A stretch of 5,721 nucleotides of DNA, from assembly GCA_937910975.1 (NCBI GenBank), contig CALEMZ010000105.1:1-5721 (forward strand), given 5' to 3'. This DNA is from an uncultured Pseudorhodobacter sp. GTDB taxonomy: Bacteria; Pseudomonadota; Alphaproteobacteria; Rhodobacterales; Rhodobacteraceae. Shown here piece by piece: positions 1 through 5,404 of the stretch (the stretch's first letter is position 1; the number at the start of each line of letters is the position of its first letter). The position numbers and the translations under genes were made by a program. The notes below the pieces were generated by a model. That model was not told where the DNA came from, searched no databases, and was given only the letters and a program-made list of their open reading frames with translations.

Positions 1-110
1 GGTGAAAAACTTGGCTATAGTATGGAAAGTTATTACGCCTGACGCCGCGCCAGTCACAAGAACGGTTTTGATTTGCGTATGAGGCGCAACTGAAAAGGGC
101 GCATTACCCT
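1..110 (-). pseudogene. Possible N-terminus of a Rossmann-fold sugar epimerase/SDR, cut by the window edge and lacking a start codon
   Basis: Reading leftward, one minus-strand frame is open from just after a TAG (109-111) to the window edge. It contains IKTVLVTGAASG followed by ITFHTIAKFF. This resembles the N-terminal beta strand and glycine-rich NAD(P)-binding loop of extended SDR enzymes such as nucleotide-sugar epimerases (family pattern VLVTGAAGFIGFH). The loop here has one extra residue, and Gly and Phe positions are altered. Where an initiating Met would be expected before Lys-Thr-Val, the codon is ATC. No ATG, GTG or TTG occurs earlier in the frame, and the first GTG lies inside the binding loop. 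It follows the exporter gene in the same direction, which would suit a sugar-nucleotide enzyme. Only about 36 codons are visible. It could be a decayed gene, a gene with a rare start, or a chance open frame. Confidence 0.3.
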
Positions 111-134
111 ATCAATTCCTTCTGTTACATTCCC

Positions 135-1271
135 TTAGTTCCCAGCGTTGCCCACCGCATTGCTCACTCCGACGACAGAACCGATCAGCCCCAGGATTGT
201 GCGGGCCACGGTGACAGAGGATTCCGTCGCAAAGACGGTATCTTGCGGGTTGATCGGGAATTTGCGCGCGGCAAACAGCCCGTCTGCACTCGACAGATCA
301 AAGGCGAATATCACCTGAGACATCTCTGGCCCCCGAGCATCGTGGCGCAGGGCTTCGGTCGGGTATTCGCGTAGCACCAGCACCGATTTCACATTCGCCC
401 GCGCATCCGACAAACCGCCGATCATCGACAGGGCCTCCATGGCAGAAATCTTGTCACGGTCAAAATAGAGCAATTCTTCGCGGCCCGTTGCACCAAGCGC
501 GGTGAAGAACCGCCTGTCGGGCTCAATCAGAACTTTGTCATTGCCGCGCAGTACCAGGTCCAGCCCCGCCTCGGCCATCAGCCGATCAGCGCGGATTTCA
601 TAGGTCTTGCCGCTGCGGATCAGCCGCACCACCGGGTTGCGCAGGCTGGGCTGAATGCCGCCGCCCTGGGCCAGCAGGCTCAGGAGGCTGTAATTGCGGT
701 CGGGCAATGGGTAGGTGCCGGGCTTGGCCACGCCGCTGACTAGATGCACCGAATTCTGCTGCCCCGGTTCTAGTGTCAATTGCACTTGGGCTGAGGGCAC
801 GACGACCTCCAGTTGCTCCTGAATCTTGCTGCGGGCGGCTTCGGGCGTCATGTTGCGCACGGCGATCTCGCCCAGATAGGGAATAAAGATTGTTCCGCCG
901 GAAGAGACTACAAGCTGCGCCAGATCAGCGCGTTTTGCCGCCCCAGAGGTCAGCAGCGAATTTTCTTGGCTGTCCCAGATGGCCAGCGAGATTTTATCTC
1001 CGGCCTGGATCAACTGCGATTGCGCCCCTCGCCCACCTGAGAGCCATTGATAGCCACCTTGCCAACCCGTGGCGGGCCAATGCTGCAAGCCAACCACATT
1101 CCGGGTGGAGACATGCACGACCTGAAACTGCGGGTTTGCCTTATCCTGTTCTTTCAGGATTTCGGAAGACATCGCTGCCCCCCGTGGGAGGGAACACCCC
1201 GCGAGTATCAATAGCCCAATACATACCATCACCAATCTTATATTGTGCTGCACGCGGACCGCTCCGATCAT
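135..1271 (-). CDS. Polysaccharide export outer-membrane lipoprotein (Wza-type; Poly_export plus SLBB domains)
   Basis: This 378-residue protein is almost exactly the length of E. coli Wza (379), the outer-membrane channel for capsule and exopolysaccharide. The start is taken at the ATG at 1269-1271. It gives a short basic N-terminus, a hydrophobic stretch and the lipobox LAGC with Cys26 as the lipidated residue. The only longer start is a TTG at 1334, which adds 21 charged residues before the signal. A Poly_export domain lies at about 87-168 (QAGDKISLAIWDS, then GTIFIPYLGEI). Two SLBB-like domains follow at about 176-250 (VSGVAKPGTYPLPDR) and 255-350 (LGATGREELLYFD, MIGGLSDARANVKSVLVLR). A C-terminal helix at about 354-375 (TVARTILGLIGSVVG) sits where Wza places its amphipathic, membrane-spanning barrel helix. 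The protein would form an oligomeric export channel working with an inner-membrane co-polymerase not seen here. It lies 148 bp downstream of the rfbA remnant and may have its own promoter. Symbol withheld because several Wza-like families share this layout. Confidence 0.92.
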   Translation of the reverse strand: MIGAVRVQHNIRLVMVCIGLLILAGCSLPRGAAMSSEILKEQDKANPQFQVVHVSTRNVVGLQHWPATGWQGGYQWLSGGRGAQSQLIQAGDKISLAIWDSQENSLLTSGAAKRADLAQLVVSSGGTIFIPYLGEIAVRNMTPEAARSKIQEQLEVVVPSAQVQLTLEPGQQNSVHLVSGVAKPGTYPLPDRNYSLLSLLAQGGGIQPSLRNPVVRLIRSGKTYEIRADRLMAEAGLDLVLRGNDKVLIEPDRRFFTALGATGREELLYFDRDKISAMEALSMIGGLSDARANVKSVLVLREYPTEALRHDARGPEMSQVIFAFDLSSADGLFAARKFPINPQDTVFATESSVTVARTILGLIGSVVGVSNAVGNAGN

Positions 1272-1287
1272 TTTTTCTTTTTTCTTT

Positions 1288-1294
1288 CCTCCTT
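1288..1294 (-). promoter_or_regulatory. Strong Shine-Dalgarno AAGGAGG at unusual distance from the exporter start
   Basis: On the minus strand a full AAGGAGG lies 16 nt upstream of the ATG at 1269-1271. The space between is almost pure purine (A runs interrupted by G). The usual distance is about 5-9 nt, and no start codon lies at that distance here. The motif favours translation beginning near this ATG over the upstream TTG, but the spacing is not ideal. Confidence 0.5.
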
Positions 1295-1373
1295 TTACGC
1301 AGGCCAAACCTTCAAATACAGTCCTGTTCCGCAATCAAATCACAGCTATGTCGCGCGGGCCACAATTGCATTT

Positions 1374-1420
1374 GATATTGTGTTGCAGTGGCTAAATAGG
1401 CCGCCATACACCACAATATC
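1374..1420. repeat. Perfect 9-bp inverted repeat with 29-bp spacer between the rfbA remnant and the exporter gene
   Basis: GATATTGTG at 1374-1382 and CACAATATC at 1412-1420 are exact reverse complements. The right arm touches the stop codon of the rfbA remnant (1420-1422). Partial similarity continues inward (GTGGC on the left against GCCGCC on the right). No T-tract follows on either strand, so an intrinsic terminator is unlikely. It lies about 100-150 bp upstream of the exporter start, which would suit an operator-like site or an mRNA hairpin. It could also be a leftover end of a mobile element. Confidence 0.5.
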
Positions 1421-1553
1421 TAGGGCTTGCTGATGCTTTCAAGGTATCGGCCAAAATCATTCTTGGCGAAAACATTGCTGGTTTGGCCAGTTCGGCCTTG
1501 GTAATCCAACTTTTTTGAAAGGCAATCTCATCTGGGTTTGCCTGTTTGATTTT
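1420..1553 (-). pseudogene. rfbA: C-terminal remnant of glucose-1-phosphate thymidylyltransferase (RfbA/RmlA), frameshifted
   Basis: On the minus strand one frame (about 1553 down to 1480) reads KIKQANPDEIAFQKSWI then TKAELAKPA. The next frame then reads FAKNDFGRYLESISKP and ends at TAG (1420-1422). Joined, these match the tail of RmlA, whose family pattern is P-E-E-I-A, then G-W-I/L, about 12 residues, then A-K-x-x-Y-G-x-Y-L near the C-terminus. The interval between Trp-Ile and Ala-Lys-Asn is 35 nt where the E. coli-like pattern needs 36, so a single-base deletion explains the frame change. Intact RmlA is about 290 residues; only about 45 remain, with the nucleotidyltransferase domain gone. 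RmlA makes dTDP-glucose from glucose-1-phosphate and dTTP, the first step of the pathway completed by the neighbouring genes, and commonly sits next to rfbD. The match is by recalled family pattern, not by alignment. Confidence 0.7.
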
Positions 1554-1707
1554 GCGGGGAGGCAGGCTTCATCGTTGCGATCTGCAAGGACTTCCCGGAA
1601 CCCGTCGGCATCGTAGCCCTTGTCCGCCAGAAGCACCTTTGCCGAGGGTGCGCCGGCCAGGAATTTTTTGGCCAGAAGATAAGCTCGCGCCAACCCGCCG
1701 GGGCCTG
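1530..1707 (-). pseudogene. IS5-type DDE transposase fragment between rfbD and the rfbA remnant
   Basis: The minus-strand frame ARAYLLAKKFLAGAP, then VLLADKGYDADGFREVLADR, then ACLPAKSNR matches the middle of IS4/IS5-superfamily transposases. ADKGYDAD is the N2 motif carrying the second catalytic Asp. The family pattern continues with P-x-K-S-N-R, then a Y-R-x-R-x-x-I-E segment with the catalytic Glu. Here that segment is missing and the sequence runs straight into rfbA-like codons. The first catalytic Asp, the start and the C-terminus are absent, so it is non-functional. The left boundary is approximate because the frame overlaps the rfbA-like codons around 1530-1553. The right boundary abuts the rfbD stop (1708-1710). 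Inverted terminal repeats and a target duplication are not evident, as expected for an internal scrap left by insertion plus deletion or recombination. Confidence 0.75.
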
Positions 1708-2562
1708 TTATGCCGAAAGGTCCGTCAGAATGTTACGCAAGCCCACGCGCCAATCGGGGCGGGCGATGCCAAAGACGGCCTCGGTCCGGTCGTTGTCCAT
1801 TCGCGAATTTGGTGGGCGTTTGGCCGGGGTCGGGTAGGCGTCTGAGGAGATGTCGGCGACCTCGCAGCTCAGCCCCGATTGCGCAAATATCTCACGCGCG
1901 AAATTCGCCCAGCTGACATCCGGCCCGCCGGAGAAATGATAGCTGCCGGTTTTGGACGGGTCGGCCTGCAATTGTGCCGCTATGCTCAGGCAGGCATCGG
2001 CAATGTCGGCAGCGCATGTCGGCCCGCCGATCTGATCGGCCACAATGGTTAGGCGCGCGCGTTCGGCTCCCAGCCGCAGCATGGTTTTGACAAAGTTGTT
2101 GCCATGGGCCGACACCACCCAGGAGGTGCGCAAAATCACATGGGTGCAGCCCGCTGCACGCACCGCCGCTTCGCCCGCCAGCTTGCTGCGGCCGTAGGCA
2201 CCCAAAGGCCCGGTCGGGTGATCCGAGGCAAAAGGTATCGTGCCCGCGCCATCAAAAACGTAATCGGTGGAAATATGCACCAAGGGCAGGCCCCGCGCTG
2301 CCGCTGCAACCGCAATCGCGCCCGGTGTGGTGGCATTGATCAGGGTTGCCCGCGCTTCGTCGCTTTCGGCCTTGTCCACCGTCGTATAGGCGGCGGCATT
2401 GATCACCGCATCGGCCTCGGTTTGTGCCACAAAGGCCGCACAAGCCTCGGGGTTTTCAAAATTGGCCTGATCTGAGCCGCGCACCTCCAGAACGGCGGCG
2501 CCACAGCGGCGTTGCAGCTCTTGCGCGACCTGTCCGTTTTTGCCGAAAACCAGATACCTCAT
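1708..2562 (-). CDS. rfbD: dTDP-4-dehydrorhamnose reductase (RmlD)
   Basis: This enzyme performs the final step of dTDP-L-rhamnose synthesis, the NAD(P)H-dependent reduction of dTDP-4-dehydro-L-rhamnose in the cytoplasm. The protein is 284 residues, a usual RmlD length. The Rossmann loop GKNGQVAQEL is at 7-16. The strand motif VHISTDYVFDG at 95-105 supplies the active-site Thr-Asp. The catalytic Y123-x3-K127 lies in AYGRSKLAGE, followed by RTSWVVSAHGNNFV at 145-158, DQIGGPT at 176-182 and the substrate-site TPAKRPPNSR at 245-254. The ATG begins 3 bp after the rfbB stop, with AAAGG upstream overlapping the end of rfbB, so the two are probably co-transcribed and translationally coupled. The C-terminus looks complete even though the stop codon directly abuts the transposase fragment; disruption therefore fell just beyond the gene. 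Confidence 0.97.
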   Translation of the reverse strand: MRYLVFGKNGQVAQELQRRCGAAVLEVRGSDQANFENPEACAAFVAQTEADAVINAAAYTTVDKAESDEARATLINATTPGAIAVAAAARGLPLVHISTDYVFDGAGTIPFASDHPTGPLGAYGRSKLAGEAAVRAAGCTHVILRTSWVVSAHGNNFVKTMLRLGAERARLTIVADQIGGPTCAADIADACLSIAAQLQADPSKTGSYHFSGGPDVSWANFAREIFAQSGLSCEVADISSDAYPTPAKRPPNSRMDNDRTEAVFGIARPDWRVGLRNILTDLSA

Positions 2563-2565
2563 TGC

Positions 2566-3612
2566 CTAGCCTTTCGTGCCCAACCGCTTGCCCACACCTT
2601 CGCGGTTTTGCAAGGCGCGCCACCAGTCTTCGTTGTCCAGATACCACTGCACGGTCAGGGCCAACCCTTCTTCGACCGTTATCGATGGCCGCCAGCCCAG
2701 CTCTTCGCGGATGCGGGTCGGATCGATGGCATAACGCGCGTCATGGCCGGGACGGTCGGTCACGAAGGTGATCTGTTCGGCATAGGCTTTGTTGCCGGGG
2801 CGCTTTTCATCCAAAATGGCGCAGATGGTTTTTACCAGTTCCAGGTTGGTGCGCTCATTCTCGCCACCAATATTATAGCTGCGGCCCACTTCGCCGCGAG
2901 CCAGCACCGTCAGCAGCGCATCGGCATGATCTTCGACATACAGCCAGTCGCGGATGTTCGAGCCATCACCGTAGATCGGCAACGGCGCCCCCGCCAACGC
3001 GTTCAGGATGGTCACCGGTATCAGCTTCTCGGGGAAGTGATAGGGACCGTAATTGTTGGAACAATTGGTCAGCAGCACCGGCAACCCATAGGTTTCGGCC
3101 CAAGCCCGCACCAAATGGTCAGAGCTGGCCTTCGACGCCGAATAGGGGCTGCGCGGATCATACGGTGTATCTTCGGTGAATTTTACGTCTGGGTCATTGG
3201 GCAGTGAGCCAAACACCTCATCGGTCGAGATATGATGAAAGCGGAAAGTATCGGGGCGGCCTTTGCGTTCCCACAACGCCAGCGCCGATTGCAACAGGTT
3301 ATAGGTGCCCATGATATTGGTTTCCATGAACACGCCCGGCCTGTCGATGGAGCGGTCCACATGGCTTTCTGCAGCTAGATGCAAGATGGCATCGGGCGCG
3401 GCCGCCGAAATCGCTGCCTCCACAGCGGCGGCATCCCGAATATCGACCTGCACAAAGCTGTAAAGCGGGCTATCCGCCACAGAGGCCAGGTTTTCAAGGC
3501 AGGCAGCATATGTCAGCGCATCAAGGTTGATGACCTCATGCCCCTGCGCCACGGCCTGCCGTACCACCGCCGACCCGATAAACCCCGCGCCACCGGTGAC
3601 AAGCAGTTTCAT
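2566..3612 (-). CDS. rfbB: dTDP-glucose 4,6-dehydratase (RmlB)
   Basis: RmlB converts dTDP-glucose to dTDP-4-keto-6-deoxyglucose with tightly bound NAD+, the second step of dTDP-rhamnose synthesis. From the ATG at 3610-3612 the protein has 348 residues, normal for the family. The NAD loop TGGAGFIG is at 6-13. HLAAESHVDRSI is at 78-89, and STDEVFG at 129-135 carries the Thr-Asp-Glu catalytic trio. Y157-x3-K161 lies in YSASKASSDH, and substrate-site NNYGPYHFPEKLIP is at 186-199. RDWLYVEDHADA (221-232) and the C-terminal GWRPSITVEEGL segment are also typical. A start 39 bp further upstream is possible but would add residues before the Rossmann strand and overlap the preceding gene. The chosen ATG lies 1 bp after the preceding TAG, with GGGA 8 nt upstream. 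All key residues are present, so it should be active. Confidence 0.97.
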   Translation of the reverse strand: MKLLVTGGAGFIGSAVVRQAVAQGHEVINLDALTYAACLENLASVADSPLYSFVQVDIRDAAAVEAAISAAAPDAILHLAAESHVDRSIDRPGVFMETNIMGTYNLLQSALALWERKGRPDTFRFHHISTDEVFGSLPNDPDVKFTEDTPYDPRSPYSASKASSDHLVRAWAETYGLPVLLTNCSNNYGPYHFPEKLIPVTILNALAGAPLPIYGDGSNIRDWLYVEDHADALLTVLARGEVGRSYNIGGENERTNLELVKTICAILDEKRPGNKAYAEQITFVTDRPGHDARYAIDPTRIREELGWRPSITVEEGLALTVQWYLDNEDWWRALQNREGVGKRLGTKG

Positions 3613-3613
3613 T

Positions 3614-4603
3614 CTAGAAATCCCATGATCCAAGTAGTTTTGTATTGTCAATCATCTTGCCCCAAAGCGTAGAGAACTTTTCGGTAGGTTCAAATCCGCG
3701 CCCGTTTGCAAACGTGAAAGATAGAAAATGCGGTCGTTGCAGATCTCTTTGACACGCAGAGAGGTAGCGCTCAGCCATACCACAGAAGATGACATCCGGC
3801 GAGATCGCTGCAACCAGCTCTGTATGAAAGTAACGAGTACGGCAGAAGATGACACGCCGGAACACATGGGTCATGAACGGTAATAAGGCGCTCATGAAGC
3901 TATCGCCAAAAATCAGTAAGGTTTTATCTGATACTGAGGAAAGGTTCTCATGCAAAACCATAAGGCCGTCATTGCCCTGCCGCCCTCCATTCGATGCACG
4001 TATTGCATCAGCGGTTGAAATTGAATGAACACGGTGGGTACGTTCACCTAGAGGTGGGGTAAATTTGCTGCCAAGATCACCAGAAAAATCATCCTCGGTA
4101 ATACGATATACCTTTGTCATCGCTTCCAGGCTATCCGCCAGACCATCAGCAAGCAGCCGGCAAATCTCTTGAGACACGACCAGAGAACCTAATGCTGAAT
4201 AATGAGTATCTGTCTGATAAAAAAGAGGCTTTTGTCCCATAAGTAGCTTCAGCGGATACACTACTTGTTTTTGCGCCTCACTTGTAGCCGCAACGGCGTA
4301 GTCACGTTGATAGGTCGACGACATCTGCTCCGGCAGGTCGAGCATATCGGCCAGCGCCACCATCTTGTCAGGAAACACCACCTGTAAAAACGCTATGCCG
4401 TTCTTCTGACAGAACCGCGCCCGGTGATCAATGTTTTCGTTAAAATTCTGTACCGAGGCGGCACTGGGCGGGGTCACGCCCGAAAACAACTCCCGGGTCC
4501 TGTGTGCCCCGCCGGAGAGAAATAAATACCCGTCCTGGCCGATCAGCACATCAGGGGGTGTCGTTTTATGCGCAGCTTCCTGGCCGGAAACTGCATCAGA
4601 CAT
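3614..4603 (-). CDS. AlgX/AlgJ-type SGNH hydrolase-like protein, candidate glycan O-acetyltransferase, inside the rhamnose operon
   Basis: This 329-residue protein carries the marks of the AlgX/AlgJ acetyltransferase-like SGNH family. An N-terminal VLIGQDGYLFLSGG (19-32) is followed by FPDK at 77-80. The TDTHY motif at 131-135 corresponds to the DTHW-type motif and provides Asp132 and His134. A DDFSGDLGSKF segment lies at 171-181, and the nucleophile block GDSF at 233-236 has Ser235. Together Ser, His and Asp form the expected catalytic set. AlgX and AlgJ acetylate alginate in the periplasm and are exported. No signal peptide or membrane helix is visible here, so a cytoplasmic role on a precursor is possible. 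The start was chosen because GAGG lies 6 nt upstream and the ATG overlaps the rfbC end by 8 bp. The longer frame reaching 4813 is only a shadow of rfbC. Base content drops here: 4201-4260 has 23/60 G+C against 42/60 at 2281-2340 in rfbD. Substrate unknown. Confidence 0.82.
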   Translation of the reverse strand: MSDAVSGQEAAHKTTPPDVLIGQDGYLFLSGGAHRTRELFSGVTPPSAASVQNFNENIDHRARFCQKNGIAFLQVVFPDKMVALADMLDLPEQMSSTYQRDYAVAATSEAQKQVVYPLKLLMGQKPLFYQTDTHYSALGSLVVSQEICRLLADGLADSLEAMTKVYRITEDDFSGDLGSKFTPPLGERTHRVHSISTADAIRASNGGRQGNDGLMVLHENLSSVSDKTLLIFGDSFMSALLPFMTHVFRRVIFCRTRYFHTELVAAISPDVIFCGMAERYLSACQRDLQRPHFLSFTFANGRGFEPTEKFSTLWGKMIDNTKLLGSWDF

Positions 4604-5174
4604 CTGAAACCTCATATACAAACGGGCTGTTGAAATCCGCCAGGAACGGGGCTTTGGCATCCTTGGCCGACAGAACCGCATCTGCGGCCTCAATGCCCCA
4701 GTCAATACCGATGGTCGGGCAGTCAAAGCGGACCGCACCGTCGCATTCCGGCGCGTAGTAATCCGAGCACTTATAGACAATCTCTGTATCGGGTTCGCGA
4801 GTGACAAACCCATGCAGGAAGCCCGCTGGGATCAGCAGTTGCTTGCCATTGTCAAAGCTCAGATCAACCCCCACCCATTTGCCATAGGTAGGGCTGCCCT
4901 TGCGGATATCTACCGCCACGTCAAAAAGCCGACCCCGGCCACAGCGCACCAGCTTATCTTGCGCATGCGGGGGCGACTGGAAATGCAGACCCCGCACGGT
5001 GCCTACCTCATGCGACAGTGAATGATTGTCCTGCACAAAAGTCATCGTGATGCCCGCCGCATTGGCGCGCTCTTGATTGTAGCTTTCCGAGAAGACGCCG
5101 CGATGGTCACCAAAACGCAATGGGGTCAGGATCAGCACACCAGCCAAAGCTGTTTGTTCAACTTGCAAAGTCAT
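4596..5174 (-). CDS. rfbC: dTDP-4-dehydrorhamnose 3,5-epimerase (RmlC)
   Basis: RmlC epimerises dTDP-4-keto-6-deoxyglucose at C3 and C5, the third step of dTDP-L-rhamnose synthesis. The protein is a single-domain cupin of 192 residues, a little longer at the C-terminus than Salmonella RmlC (about 183). Visible family blocks are FGDHRGVFSESYNQ (21-34), TFVQDNHSLS (45-54), RGLHFQ (61-66) with catalytic His64, DKLVRC (73-78) with Lys74, FDVAVDIRKGSPTYGKWVG (84-102), LIPAGFLHGF (114-123), YKCSDYYAP (134-142) and LSAKDAKAP (168-176). The His, Lys, Tyr and Asp positions of the active site appear intact. It is the first gene of the leftward unit, and its stop overlaps the next gene's start by 8 bp. 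The ribosome-binding sequence before the ATG is weak (GAGAGA). No strong promoter is evident upstream, where the divergent IS256 element lies. Confidence 0.97.
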   Translation of the reverse strand: MTLQVEQTALAGVLILTPLRFGDHRGVFSESYNQERANAAGITMTFVQDNHSLSHEVGTVRGLHFQSPPHAQDKLVRCGRGRLFDVAVDIRKGSPTYGKWVGVDLSFDNGKQLLIPAGFLHGFVTREPDTEIVYKCSDYYAPECDGAVRFDCPTIGIDWGIEAADAVLSAKDAKAPFLADFNSPFVYEVSDV

Positions 5175-5404
5175 TCTCTCTATTGATTAAAATGGCCATA
5201 AGTCTCCAGAGTGGGTAGCAAATACAACCCTGAATGTCACCCCTGTTTTCTGTAACAACACATAGGCGAGGCTCCCGATTTTGCCTGTGAAATCCTCTTT
5301 CGACGGTCGTGTCGCGAAGTTGGTGGAAATTTGAAGGTGGCGTAATCTCCGGGTGCATCAAACCCACCCAATCGGCGGCTGGCACCGCCATAGGAGATCA
5401 CGCC
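5175..5404. other. Intergenic stretch between rfbC and the IS256 transposase, expected to hold the IS end and any rfbC promoter
   Basis: These 230 bp separate the divergent rfbC and the transposase. The left end of the IS256 element must fall somewhere here, but it cannot be placed without the right end for comparison. The part from about 5310 onward (from GCGAAGTTGGTGG) is GC-rich and continuous in style with the transposase gene, while 5175-5250 is more AT-rich and more like host upstream DNA. For rfbC the best -35-like hexamer on the minus strand is GTGACA at about 5232-5237, without a good -10 at the right distance, so no promoter is called. An AGGAG at 5392-5396 is the transposase ribosome-binding site, 8 nt before its ATG. 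Confidence 0.4.

Noticed and set aside
2..82. Plus-strand open frame of 26 codons from a GTG at position 2 ending at TGA
   Set aside because: Too short, with no motif; the minus-strand reading of the same DNA has recognisable Rossmann-like sequence.
97..115. Possible terminator hairpin after the exporter gene (AGGG ... CCCT followed by TTTT on the minus strand)
   Set aside because: The stem is only 4 bp with a 7-nt loop, too weak to call as an intrinsic terminator.
890..1375. Plus-strand open frame of 161 codons
   Set aside because: Mostly antisense to the exporter gene, rich in Arg/Pro/Ala with no recognisable motif and no convincing ribosome-binding site.
1486..1498. GGCC ... GGCC short inverted repeat
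   Set aside because: It falls inside the rfbA-like codons (KAELA) and is explained by coding sequence in GC-rich DNA.
1457..1529. C-terminal part of the transposase frame (MRLPFKKVG onward)
   Set aside because: Not transposase-like; the same bases read in another frame as the RmlA tail, so the apparent extension is a read-through into the rfbA remnant.
2512..3207. Long plus-strand open frame of 231 codons
   Set aside because: It lies wholly opposite rfbB and the rfbD start, whose motifs are unmistakable; its composition is that of an antisense shadow in GC-rich DNA.
3613..3651. Longer rfbB start adding 13 residues
   Set aside because: RmlB proteins begin just before the Rossmann strand; the ATG at 3610-3612 gives MKLLVTGGAGFIG and the normal length.
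4604..4813. N-terminal 70-residue extension of the AlgX-like protein
   Set aside because: It overlaps rfbC in another frame, reads as Arg-rich low-quality protein, and the ATG at 4601-4603 has a good GAGG at 6 nt.
5158..5391. Minus-strand open frame of 77 codons upstream of rfbC
   Set aside because: It spans the host/IS boundary, has no recognisable motif, and overlaps the rfbC start; probably chance.
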